From UMGS1908 sp045588795 (GTDB lineage Bacteria; Bacillota; Clostridia; Christensenellales; UBA1242), in assembly GCA_045588795.1 (NCBI GenBank), contig JAZNEY010000059.1, forward strand, positions 1 to 15,245: a stretch of DNA of 15,245 nt, in the 5' to 3' direction. How positions within the stretch are numbered: the stretch's first letter is position 1; each line of letters starts with the position of its first letter. Below the pieces are notes generated by a model. It ran no database searches. It had not been told where the DNA came from and saw nothing but the letters and a program-made list of their open reading frames with translations. Below are positions 1-7,390 of this stretch, piece by piece. The translations under genes were made by a program, and so were the position numbers.

Positions 1-580
1 TGTTGAAGTCAATGTTGTACTTATCGGTTGCCCATTTTTCCTCTTTATCATATGGTGATTCTGATTCACCTGTTGCAGGATGGTTGACAACGCCTTCACT
101 CTTTGCAGTTGCGAAGTAAACACTGTTCTTTGCTTCATTTACATAGTTATAGTAACCTGAACCAGCAGCAGCTTGAACATTTGAGTTAAACCAGTTCTTT
201 GTACCGCCCTCAGCTTCACCATAGTATGTTGTATCCCCAGTTTTTCCATCATTATATCCATTTAAACCTCTGGCATATAATAAATATCCATGGTCCATAT
301 GAACTCTGTCAATAAAATCTTCGCCAGCATCTGTGTTTGTGTGGTGATAAACAGAAGCTACTTGGTTAGTTTGATTGGCAACTGTGTGACCAGAAAATTG
401 AGAATAAACAGCAAATTCGCCGTAAACATCAGCATCAACCGAAATGATCTTAACATCAATATCGTTCTTTACAGTAATTTGGAATGTCTGCGAAGAAGAT
501 GCCCAAACGCCAACGCCCATAACTGCAATTGCTGCACACATAGATACAATAGTTGCAATTAATTTGCTTTTTAGTTTCAT
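1..580 (-). CDS. Exported protein with N-terminal signal peptide, partial (C-terminus beyond left edge)
   Basis: The frame is open from the ATG at 580 to the window edge (193 codons, no stop), so the end of the gene is missing. The start is well supported: AAGGAG lies 8 nt upstream. The protein begins with a basic stretch (K2, K4, K6), then a hydrophobic segment at about residues 7-25 ending GVGVWA-SSS, a plausible signal peptidase site after A27. The mature part starts SQTFQITVKNDIDVKI and is rich in Tyr, Asn, Gly and Ser, with no membrane segment, which suits a secreted or surface beta-rich protein. The first 27 residues align without gaps to the next gene upstream (12 identities), so the two are paralogues at least there. 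The GxWA ending recalls TasA/SipW-type exported proteins, but that link is only a guess. No clear promoter is visible in the 156-nt gap before it, so it may be cotranscribed with the neighbour. Confidence 0.85.
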   Translation of the reverse strand, partial: MKLKSKLIATIVSMCAAIAVMGVGVWASSSQTFQITVKNDIDVKIISVDADVYGEFAVYSQFSGHTVANQTNQVASVYHHTNTDAGEDFIDRVHMDHGYLLYARGLNGYNDGKTGDTTYYGEAEGGTKNWFNSNVQAAAGSGYYNYVNEAKNSVYFATAKSEGVVNHPATGESESPYDKEEKWATDKYNIDFN

Positions 581-736
581 TTGTTTTTCTCCTTAAATTA
601 TTTTTTGTTTATGTAACTCTTTTAAAATTCTGCCTCACTCCCCAAAATCCTTTTGAAAAATCAAAAACTTTCGCCCGAATCCAATTTTTCATTTGTCTTT
701 TGCTTCATTAGGCTTTATCCCAAAAGTAATTACCAA

Positions 737-1360
737 TTACTTAGTACTCCCTGCACCTGTAAAGGAAAATGTAAATGTCCAAGTACAGCGAGTTGCAAGT
801 CCCCTTGATTCATAATCTTGATATTGAACCCCAAGACTTGCCCGAATCCAAAGTATTCGGTTTGTTTGATTTACCACTAATGTTCCCCCAATGTCATTCG
901 CTGATTCCCACTGTTCAAGTGTTGGCTCAGCTTCTTGGAAACAATATTGATAATCTTGAAAGTATACGGTAGATGTTGTTTGTGCATCCTCTAAATTTAC
1001 CCACACTTCTGTGTCTGCCAACTCATCAAGTTCAAACACAAAAATGTATTCAATAAATTTGTCCGGAGTGCCAAAAGAAACATTCTGCAATATATCCCTC
1101 AGCCCACTTTCATTAGCAACTTCACCATCTTTATACAAAAGCAATGGTTTCATTTCGCCGTTCTTCATATCGTAAACATCATGAGTTCCAGCACCAAACC
1201 TGTAACCATATAGACAGCCCTTTATGTCTGCCATAACCAAGGTTTCGTTGTTTTGAAAGGTTACACCTGACATTAAAATTGCAACAATTCCCGCTGTCAT
1301 AACGCTTATGCAAGCAACCATTGAAAGTATTGAAACAACAATTTTTGTCTGCAATCCCAT
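737..1360 (-). CDS. Small exported or membrane-anchored protein, paralogue of the preceding ORF
   Basis: This is a 207-residue protein that I do not recognise as a named family. The ATG at 1360 is chosen because TAAAGGAG lies 12 nt upstream; a longer frame would need a TTG at 1390, upstream of that ribosome site. Residues 7-31 form a hydrophobic signal peptide or anchor (MGLQTKIVVSILSM...), matching the neighbour's N-terminus at M1, L3, K6, I11, S13, M14, A16, I18, V20, M21, G24 and A27. After it, TFQNNETLV...LYG loosely parallels TFQITVKND...VYG in the neighbour. The remainder is acidic and aromatic, with three cysteines and a Thr/Phe-rich C-terminus (TWTFTFSFTG) typical of beta strands, and no second membrane span. 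It is expected outside the membrane; its function is unknown. Confidence 0.85.
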   Translation of the reverse strand: MGLQTKIVVSILSMVACISVMTAGIVAILMSGVTFQNNETLVMADIKGCLYGYRFGAGTHDVYDMKNGEMKPLLLYKDGEVANESGLRDILQNVSFGTPDKFIEYIFVFELDELADTEVWVNLEDAQTTSTVYFQDYQYCFQEAEPTLEQWESANDIGGTLVVNQTNRILWIRASLGVQYQDYESRGLATRCTWTFTFSFTGAGSTK

Positions 1361-1465
1361 AACTCTTAGCGACTCCTTTAGTAATTGCAATTTCGTGGTT
1401 TTAATACATCTTGGTGTTATGAAACCATAATAATTTGCATTAATATAATCAAGTGTATGTCTGTA

Positions 1466-1494
1466 TTATACCAAACTGAAAATTCAACTCCAAA
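1466..1494 (-). promoter_or_regulatory. Extended -10 promoter upstream of the exported-protein gene
   Basis: On the minus strand a perfect TATAAT (1466-1471) is preceded by TGG, giving an extended -10. The -35 position, 17 nt further upstream, is weak (TTGGAG, 1489-1494). A/T tracts at about 1508-1537 lie upstream. The leader to the ATG at 1360 would be about 100 nt. The 19 nt around the -10 recur with one mismatch at 12101-12119. Confidence 0.7.
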
Positions 1495-1572
1495 TGATTA
1501 TAGGCAAATTTGAAAATTTTTTTAAAATTTTTCTTCATTATATAATGCGAGCAATCTGTCAAAGCAAAAAAA

Positions 1573-2415
1573 TCAACACGAATTGTTTATGCTGTCATAC
1601 AATTCAGACAAGGAAACTATCTCTATTCCGCTTTCTTCAATTGTTTTAAGCGAGTCTTTTAATGCTCTAGCGGTCTCTGCCCTGCCAACAGCCCCAATAT
1701 GACCAATTACAACACAATTCCCTTTTTCTTTGCATATCTTAATGGCCTCGTTTATTCTGCCTATTGCAGTATTATAGCTTGCTGAGCCAATTTCAAGAAA
1801 CACATCTCTTTCAAGAAATTTGCAATCTATGTTTTTTGCAACCTCGCTACACACACTCCCCTCAATTGTTCTGCTGTCAAGAAAGACAATATCTCTTTCT
1901 TTTGCAACTTTCATAATTTCTGTCATTAATTCTTTATTTTGCGAAAGTGCAGTGCCCATATGTATATTCATTCCTTTTGCATAAGGAATCATATTTAATG
2001 CTTGCATTGTTTTGTTGTACGCTTCTTCTTTTGAATCTATGTTCTTTATGTAAAGCGGACCATACCAAGATTCGGGTAAATTGCCATACGCTTCCATCGG
2101 CATATGCAAAATCACTTCGTGACCAAGTGCGTGAGCTTTTTCAGCATCTTCTGTCGTGAATTCAAGTGCTGGCATTACCGCACAAGTCAAGGTGCAATCA
2201 AGAGCAAGCATTTCAGAAACTCCCACTCTGTCATATCCGAAGTCATCTATGACTATTGCCATTCGAGGCTTGGTTTGAGTTCCTGTTTGCGTTTCCGCCC
2301 CACAAACACATTCACGCGGAGGCCCAATCCCTGTAACTCCCGCCAAAACAAATGCCATTATGATAAAGATTAATGAGTTAATTATTTCATACAATTTTCT
2401 TATGTCTTTTTTCAT
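1573..2415 (-). CDS. Divergent polysaccharide deacetylase family protein (YibQ-like, DUF610)
   Basis: A 280-residue exported protein of the divergent polysaccharide deacetylase family (PF04748), which has a NodB-like barrel; the substrate of most members is not known. With the ATG at 2415, residues 1-30 form a signal peptide or anchor (KK then a hydrophobic run), followed by a short Thr/Gln linker. The family landmarks follow in order: AIVIDDFGYD (about 53-62, metal-type Asp pair), LHMPME (103-108), GMNIHMGT (148-155), FLDSRT (178-183), ERDVFLE (202-208) and VVIGHIGA (235-242). The putative metal and catalytic Asp and His residues are present, so it may be active on a cell-wall or other polysaccharide. 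The start is uncertain: AGGAG sits only about 1 nt before this ATG, and the alternative GTG at 2451 has no ribosome site. The stop is TGA. It is divergent from the membrane-protein gene at 2531. Confidence 0.9.
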   Translation of the reverse strand: MKKDIRKLYEIINSLIFIIMAFVLAGVTGIGPPRECVCGAETQTGTQTKPRMAIVIDDFGYDRVGVSEMLALDCTLTCAVMPALEFTTEDAEKAHALGHEVILHMPMEAYGNLPESWYGPLYIKNIDSKEEAYNKTMQALNMIPYAKGMNIHMGTALSQNKELMTEIMKVAKERDIVFLDSRTIEGSVCSEVAKNIDCKFLERDVFLEIGSASYNTAIGRINEAIKICKEKGNCVVIGHIGAVGRAETARALKDSLKTIEESGIEIVSLSELYDSINNSC

Positions 2416-2482
2416 ACTCCTATTATGCGACACGAAAACACAATTATTCACTTTTTTTTAACAAATTATTTATCGAATTGGT

Positions 2483-2512
2483 TTGACAATCGCATATTAA
2501 TTTTGGTATAGT
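2483..2512 (+). promoter_or_regulatory. Strong sigma-A promoter with very short leader
   Basis: TTGACA at 2483-2488 and TATAGT at 2507-2512 are separated by 18 nt, with TGG before the -10 (extended -10). Transcription should begin near 2519, only about 12 nt before the ATG at 2531. Confidence 0.85.
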
Positions 2513-2530
2513 GATTTTGAGGTATTATTT

Positions 2531-3436
2531 ATGAAGAAATTTTTTACAAGCCCTATCCCGTACATTATCTGCGCGATAGTTATGTTTTTCTGCGGAATTA
2601 TAACAATTACAGATAAAAAACAAGTCTCTGCTATTAACTATATTGCAGATTATCACCCTAAGTTTGCGAAAGCAGACACTATGAGTATCCCAATAAATCC
2701 TGCCGGAATGAAAAATATTTTGGCAGACCACACAGTTTATGGCAAAAGCGACTCTCGTGATGATGACTTAATTTTGACATTCCTTGGTGATGAAAATTTA
2801 AACATTACTCTTAACTATACAATCATTGGAAATGACATGAAAATATTTGAAGAGTTTGAAAGTGCTTTCAAAGAAAAATACACTTCTCAAACCGCCGTCG
2901 GCAAATTAGTTTGTATTAAACTTACACCTCTTGACGACAACGCTTCAATTAGGGTAAACACTGGAATTTCTTGCAATTTTAGTATATTCTTTCCTACACA
3001 TCTCTTAGTAAAAGAACATTACATTGTCACAGCAGACTCTCCAAATGTTTTCAAGGCAAGGTCTTCTGAAAAAGACTATACAATGAATGAAAATTATATT
3101 ACATTTAACAGTTTTGTTTTCTATGATGAAAACTATATTGCGTTGATTTATAACAACGCTTACAGATTTATATGGATTGCTGTTTCAGTCTTTGTTGTAA
3201 TATTCGCTCTTGCAATATTCTTTAAAATAAGAAGTTTACATAAAGAGGACCCTGAATACTACGCACAAAGGAAAAGAGAAAAACAACAGCAAAAATATTA
3301 CAAACAGCAAGCCAAAAACAAACAACAATACCAGAATCAAAAAGGAAACAATAAAAAACCGCCAAACAACAAGTCTGGCGTAAATAAACAACAATCTGCT
3401 TATCAAAACAGTTTGAATAAAAAACGAAACAAATAA
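2531..3436 (+). CDS. Two-pass membrane protein with Lys/Gln/Asn-rich C-terminal tail, function unknown
   Basis: A 301-residue protein that I do not recognise. It has a transmembrane segment at about residues 10-27 and another at about 213-232. The roughly 185 residues between them look like a folded extracytoplasmic domain. The last 60-65 residues are low-complexity and strongly basic (runs of Q, K and N, with several Tyr), probably cytoplasmic by the positive-inside rule, and could bind nucleic acid, membrane or a partner protein. The start ATG has GAGG 8 nt upstream and a strong promoter directly before it. A hairpin terminator begins 1 nt after the TAA, so it is a single-gene transcript. 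It is divergent from the deacetylase and convergent with ndk. Function remains open; there are no enzymatic motifs that I can see. Confidence 0.9.
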   Translation: MKKFFTSPIPYIICAIVMFFCGIITITDKKQVSAINYIADYHPKFAKADTMSIPINPAGMKNILADHTVYGKSDSRDDDLILTFLGDENLNITLNYTIIGNDMKIFEEFESAFKEKYTSQTAVGKLVCIKLTPLDDNASIRVNTGISCNFSIFFPTHLLVKEHYIVTADSPNVFKARSSEKDYTMNENYITFNSFVFYDENYIALIYNNAYRFIWIAVSVFVVIFALAIFFKIRSLHKEDPEYYAQRKREKQQQKYYKQQAKNKQQYQNQKGNNKKPPNNKSGVNKQQSAYQNSLNKKRNK

Positions 3437-3437
3437 T

Positions 3438-3477
3438 AAAAGCCTGCGACATTTCTGTCGTAGGCTTTTCATTTTTT
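3438..3477. terminator. Bidirectional Rho-independent terminator
   Basis: AAAAGCCTGCGACA at 3438-3451 pairs with TGTCGTAGGCTTTT at 3456-3469 around a TTTC loop, with one G-T wobble. A T-rich tail (TTTTCATTTTTT) follows on the plus strand. On the minus strand the stem also ends in U-rich sequence, so it can end both the membrane-protein gene and the convergent ndk. Confidence 0.93.
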
Positions 3478-3480
3478 CAA

Positions 3481-3909
3481 TTAATCTTTAATAATTTGAA
3501 CACCAAACTCAATGGCCTTATCAAACATTCTTTCACATTCTGCCTTTCCAGCCTCTGGTGAATCTGATGCGTGAATTACATTTCTTGTAATCTCGCCAAT
3601 TCCAAAGTCGTGACGAATTGTTCCCTCTGCTGGATCCTTGGTCGAACCAACAATTGTTCTGATTCTGCCAATTAAACCCTCTTCTCCCTCTACTTGGTAA
3701 CCAATAACTTCACCACTCTTCATATAGTTTACAAGTTCAGCATAAAAGCCCTTGCCAATATGCTCTGCATAGTGTGCAGACAAAATGTTGTCGTTTAATA
3801 ACATTTTTTGCCTTTTTGTGATTGTTCCAACTGTTTCAAGTCTTTTAACAATCTCATTTTCGTGCTGTAAAAATCCTGGTTTTATCATTACATATGATAT
3901 TTCTTTCAT
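3481..3909 (-). CDS. ndk: Nucleoside diphosphate kinase
   Basis: NDK transfers the gamma phosphate between nucleoside triphosphates and diphosphates through a phosphohistidine, balancing dNTP and NTP pools in the cytosol. The 142-residue length is normal. Visible family residues are K10 of the KP motif, Y47, F55, R84, T90, R99, N110 and the catalytic H113 in NVIHASDS. Two departures: the usual KP[DN] at the start is KPGF, and the T90-R99 loop (STKDPAEGTIR) is about two residues shorter than in typical NDKs. The start has AAGGAG 7 nt upstream and a good promoter 30-60 nt upstream. The gene lies 65 nt after the uvrB-uvrA-lipoprotein cluster on the same strand and ends at the shared bidirectional terminator. 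Confidence 0.95.
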   Translation of the reverse strand: MKEISYVMIKPGFLQHENEIVKRLETVGTITKRQKMLLNDNILSAHYAEHIGKGFYAELVNYMKSGEVIGYQVEGEEGLIGRIRTIVGSTKDPAEGTIRHDFGIGEITRNVIHASDSPEAGKAECERMFDKAIEFGVQIIKD

Positions 3910-3940
3910 TCGTTTTCTCCTTACTAAAATACTTGTGATT

Positions 3941-3970
3941 ATTATACTATATTCTCTATATCTTTGGCAA
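3941..3970 (-). promoter_or_regulatory. Promoter for ndk
   Basis: On the minus strand TTGCCA (3965-3970) and a perfect TATAAT (3941-3946) are 18 nt apart, with the start expected near 3934 and a leader of about 25 nt. The -35 begins only 4 nt after the stop codon of the lipoprotein gene, and no terminator lies between. Confidence 0.85.
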
Positions 3971-3974
3971 GCAA

Positions 3975-4553
3975 TTATTCTATGGTTTCTAAGTAACCAA
4001 CAACTTTAATTCTCAATCCACTTTCTTGGTCTAGTAAAATTTCAGCAATTAAAAGTTTAGTTTCTTTTAGATATCCAAAGTTTGCTTGTTTATTGGATAT
4101 GCTAAAATTTACATCATTAAAGGTAAGTGTCAAATTCATTCCAATATTTTTGACATTTACAACACAATTCGCATATTCAATACTTGTAAATTTTCCAAAA
4201 TTTGTAATTTTGTATGGTTTTAAACTTTCCCTTGCTCTTTTATCTGTCCCGCCCGTTAGTCCAAACCTTATGTACTCAATTGAAAGACTTGAAAGCACTG
4301 ATAAATCTTTATTGTTTGATTCAATAAACAAGTCAACTGATTTCAATCCGAATAAAATTGACTGCTCTTGATAGATTGGAACATCCGCTTTATTGTTTGT
4401 TTCTTCTACTGAATTTGTTTCTTCTTCAATTTCAGCAACAGGTAAAAGAGTACACAAACTCAAATTTTCGTTGTTTGTATTTTCTATTCTCCCGCACCCC
4501 ACTAAGCAAATAATCACAAGCAAAAGTGCGATAATATTTAAAATTTTCTTCAT
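3975..4553 (-). CDS. Lipoprotein of unknown function downstream of uvrA
   Basis: A 192-residue protein with a classic lipoprotein signal: KK, a hydrophobic run and the lipobox LVGC with lipidated C20. Residues 21-60 are an Asn/Glu/Thr-rich linker, and about 65-192 form a probable folded domain with alternating hydrophobic strands and no motif I recognise. It is predicted to be attached to the outer face of the membrane. The gene begins 14 nt after the uvrA stop and has only a weak ribosome site (CAGAGA, about 8 nt from the ATG), so it is probably translated together with uvrA on one transcript. Why a surface lipoprotein follows excision-repair genes is not clear; it may simply ride on the operon. 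Confidence 0.88.
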   Translation of the reverse strand: MKKILNIIALLLVIICLVGCGRIENTNNENLSLCTLLPVAEIEEETNSVEETNNKADVPIYQEQSILFGLKSVDLFIESNNKDLSVLSSLSIEYIRFGLTGGTDKRARESLKPYKITNFGKFTSIEYANCVVNVKNIGMNLTLTFNDVNFSISNKQANFGYLKETKLLIAEILLDQESGLRIKVVGYLETIE

Positions 4554-4567
4554 TCGTAAAATCTCTG

Positions 4568-7378
4568 TTATTTAAGCACCGACTTCAATGCATTTCCTGT
4601 GTAACTTTTTGTAATCTTTGTAATTTCCTCTGGCGTTCCACAAGCAATCAATGTTCCGCCCTTTTCTCCACCCTCTGGACCAAGGTCTATTATGTGATCT
4701 GCGGTCTTTATGACATCAAGGTTGTGCTCAATCAAAAGTATAGTATTGCCAGTTGAGACAAGCCTGTTTAAAATATCAAGTAGTTTTTGAACATCTGCTG
4801 TATGCAAACCTGTTGTTGGCTCATCAAGGATATAGATTGTCTTACCAGTTGGTCGTTTAGATAGCTCGGTTGCAAGTTTAACTCTTTGTGCCTCTCCGCC
4901 ACTTAAAGTCGTTGCTGGTTGACCAAGTTTTATATACCCAAGCCCAACATCATACAATGCTTGTACCTTGTTTTTAATGGCTGGCAAGTTTTCAAAGAAC
5001 TTTAATGCCTCTTCAATGGTCATTTCAAGTACATCATTAATATTTTTTCCCTTGTATGTTACTTCTAGTGTTTCTCTATTGTATCTTTTCCCGTTACAAT
5101 CTTCACAGGTTACATATACATCTGGTAAAAAGTGCATTTCAATTTTTAATAAACCATCTCCACCGCAAGCCTCACATCTGCCACCTTTTACATTAAAACT
5201 AAATCTGCCAGCATCATAGCCTTTCGCCCTCGCTTCTGGCGTTGATGCAAAAAGTTCCCTTATTGCAGTAAATACTCCTGTATATGTCGCTGGGTTACTT
5301 CTTGGAGTTCTTCCTATTGGGCTTTGATCAATTACTATTGCTTTGTCTAGTTGCTCTATGCCAATAATATCCTCATATTCCCCCTCTTTCATATGGCTGT
5401 TTGAGTTCAATCTATTCATTAGTGCTGGGTGCAAAATCTCGTTAATTAAACTACTCTTTCCACTTCCGCTAACACCTGTTACCGCTGTTATTACGCCAAG
5501 AGGAATGGTTACATCAATATTTTTTAGATTGTTCTGCTTACAACCTAAAAGTAATAATTCGCCAGTCTTTTGTCTCCTGCTATTTGGAATTTCAATTACC
5601 TTTCTTCCGGATAAGTACGCACCTGTTTCGCTTATTTTGTTATTTGCAACCTCTTTTGGTGTTCCGCACGCAACAACCTGTCCGCCAAGGACACCCGCCT
5701 TTGGTCCAATATCAATAATATAGTCTGCCGACATCATTGTTTCTTCGTCGTGCTCGACAACTAAAACTGTGTTCCCTAAATCTCTTAAATGTTTCAAGGT
5801 TGAAATTAATTTTTTTGTGTCTCTCGGGTGCAATCCTATACTTGGCTCATCTAAAATATATGTTACACCTACAAGTCCGCTTCCAATCTGTGTCGCAAGC
5901 CTTATTCTTTGAGCCTCGCCACCACTTAATGTTCCACTTGCCCTGTTCAGCGATAAATATTCAAGGCCAACATCAATTAAAAACTGCAATCTTGCTTGTA
6001 TTTCCTTTACAATCATTGAACTGATTTGTCTTTCTTTGTTTGTAAGTTCTAATCCTTTTATCCAGTTGATTGTTGCACCCACAGGCATCTCACACACTTC
6101 AAAAATGTTTTTGCCGTTTATCTTAACAGATAATGCACTTTCATTCAACCTTTTCCCGTGACACTTTGGACAAGTTGATTCTATCATCATCTTTTCAATT
6201 TCAGTCTTTATAAACTCACTTGAAGTTTCTTTATATCTTCTAAGTAAGTTTGGAATTATACCCTCAAACTTCCCAATGTATTCACCTTTATAATTTGCTG
6301 TGCTATATACTAGGTCAAGTTTTTCATCTGTTCCGTATAAAATTATGTTTAAAATTTCCGGCGGAAGTTCATTGATTGGTGTATCAAGTGAGAAGTTAAA
6401 CCTTTTGGCAAGTCCTTTATAGTACATTCCTGCCATTCCCATATCCCCCCAACCGTTAGCCTTTATTCCCCCCTCTGAAATTGATAGGTTTCTGTTAACA
6501 ATAAGCCTGTTTTCATCAATTATAGACTGCATACCAAGCCCAGTACATTTATCACACGCACCATATGGAGCATTAAAACTGAAAAGTCTTGAATTTAGTT
6601 CGCCAAGAGAAAACCCACAGTCTGGGCAACTATTGAGTGAAGAATACTCAACTTGTTTATCCTCAAATTTGGCAACAACTAATCCACCTGATAGTTTTAG
6701 TGCTGTTTCAATAGCCTCTGTAAGTCTGCTTGTTATTCCATCTCTTAAAATAAGCCTGTCAACTACGACACTTATTGTATGTTTTTTGTTCTTTTCAAGA
6801 GGAATTTCTTCGCCAAGTTCGTACTCTATGCCATCAACGATAACCCTTACAAATCCTGCTTTTTTATAGCTTTCAATAAGTTTAATATACTCACCTTTTC
6901 TGCCCCTTACAGTTGGCGCTAGGACCCAGAGCTTTGAGCCTTGCTCGAAAGATAAAATTTTGTCAACTATCTGCTCTGCGGTTAGGCTTTTTATCTCTTT
7001 TTTACAATGCGGACAAAACACACGGCCAATAGACCCATAAAGAAGTCTGAAATAGTCATAAATTTCTGTTACCGTTCCAACCGTTGACCTTGGATTTTTA
7101 GAGGTCGTTTTTTGGTCAATTGCAATCGCTGGGGATAAGCCCTCAATCGTGTCAACATCTGGTTTTTGCATCATTCCAAGAAATTGGCGAGCATAACTAG
7201 ATAAACTCTCCATATATCTTCTCTGACCCTCAGCAAAAATCGTATCAAATGCAAGAGATGACTTACCAGAACCCGATAATCCTGTTAAAACAACCAACTT
7301 ATTTCTCGGAATATCTACATTTATATTCTTTAAGTTGTTTTCTCTCGCTCCCCTTACCTTTATAAAGTTTTCTTCCAT
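4568..7378 (-). CDS. uvrA: Excinuclease ABC subunit A (UvrA)
   Basis: UvrA is the ATP-driven damage sensor of nucleotide excision repair; as a dimer it loads UvrB onto distorted DNA. The 936 residues are full length. It has two ABC modules: Walker A at 33-40 and 635-642 (G[LV]SGSGKS), signatures LSGGEAQ at 484-490 and 825-831, and Walker B at about 507-512 and 848-853. Zinc-type cysteine pairs are C251/C254 with C275/C278, and C735/C738 with C758/C761. Further CxxC pairs lie at 122-125 and 403-406. The start ATG has AAAGGA about 4 nt upstream, inside the 12-nt gap after uvrB. The two genes are surely one operon, transcribed from the promoter at 9382-9410. Confidence 0.99.
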   Translation of the reverse strand: MEENFIKVRGARENNLKNINVDIPRNKLVVLTGLSGSGKSSLAFDTIFAEGQRRYMESLSSYARQFLGMMQKPDVDTIEGLSPAIAIDQKTTSKNPRSTVGTVTEIYDYFRLLYGSIGRVFCPHCKKEIKSLTAEQIVDKILSFEQGSKLWVLAPTVRGRKGEYIKLIESYKKAGFVRVIVDGIEYELGEEIPLEKNKKHTISVVVDRLILRDGITSRLTEAIETALKLSGGLVVAKFEDKQVEYSSLNSCPDCGFSLGELNSRLFSFNAPYGACDKCTGLGMQSIIDENRLIVNRNLSISEGGIKANGWGDMGMAGMYYKGLAKRFNFSLDTPINELPPEILNIILYGTDEKLDLVYSTANYKGEYIGKFEGIIPNLLRRYKETSSEFIKTEIEKMMIESTCPKCHGKRLNESALSVKINGKNIFEVCEMPVGATINWIKGLELTNKERQISSMIVKEIQARLQFLIDVGLEYLSLNRASGTLSGGEAQRIRLATQIGSGLVGVTYILDEPSIGLHPRDTKKLISTLKHLRDLGNTVLVVEHDEETMMSADYIIDIGPKAGVLGGQVVACGTPKEVANNKISETGAYLSGRKVIEIPNSRRQKTGELLLLGCKQNNLKNIDVTIPLGVITAVTGVSGSGKSSLINEILHPALMNRLNSNSHMKEGEYEDIIGIEQLDKAIVIDQSPIGRTPRSNPATYTGVFTAIRELFASTPEARAKGYDAGRFSFNVKGGRCEACGGDGLLKIEMHFLPDVYVTCEDCNGKRYNRETLEVTYKGKNINDVLEMTIEEALKFFENLPAIKNKVQALYDVGLGYIKLGQPATTLSGGEAQRVKLATELSKRPTGKTIYILDEPTTGLHTADVQKLLDILNRLVSTGNTILLIEHNLDVIKTADHIIDLGPEGGEKGGTLIACGTPEEITKITKSYTGNALKSVLK

Positions 7379-7390
7379 TTTCCTTTACCT

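Noticed and set aside
290..562. 90-codon plus-strand frame opposite the first exported protein
   Set aside because: It is antisense to a frame with a good ribosome site and signal peptide, and lacks a start site of its own.
651..666. TTTTGAAAAATCAAAA hairpin between the two exported-protein genes as a terminator
   Set aside because: The stem has six mostly A-T pairs and no proper U tail; it is too weak to call.
726..740. GTAATTACCAATTAC palindrome over the stop of the exported-protein gene
   Set aside because: Only six A/T-rich pairs and no U tract; likely chance.
1545..1568. Minus-strand TTGACA near 1556 with TATAAT 14 nt downstream as a promoter
   Set aside because: The spacing is too short for sigma-A, and the TATAAT is part of a chance CATTATATAATG palindrome.
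5343..5723. 126-codon plus-strand frame and several similar ones opposite uvrA, uvrB and metG
   Set aside because: Shadow frames of strongly conserved genes; no independent coding evidence.
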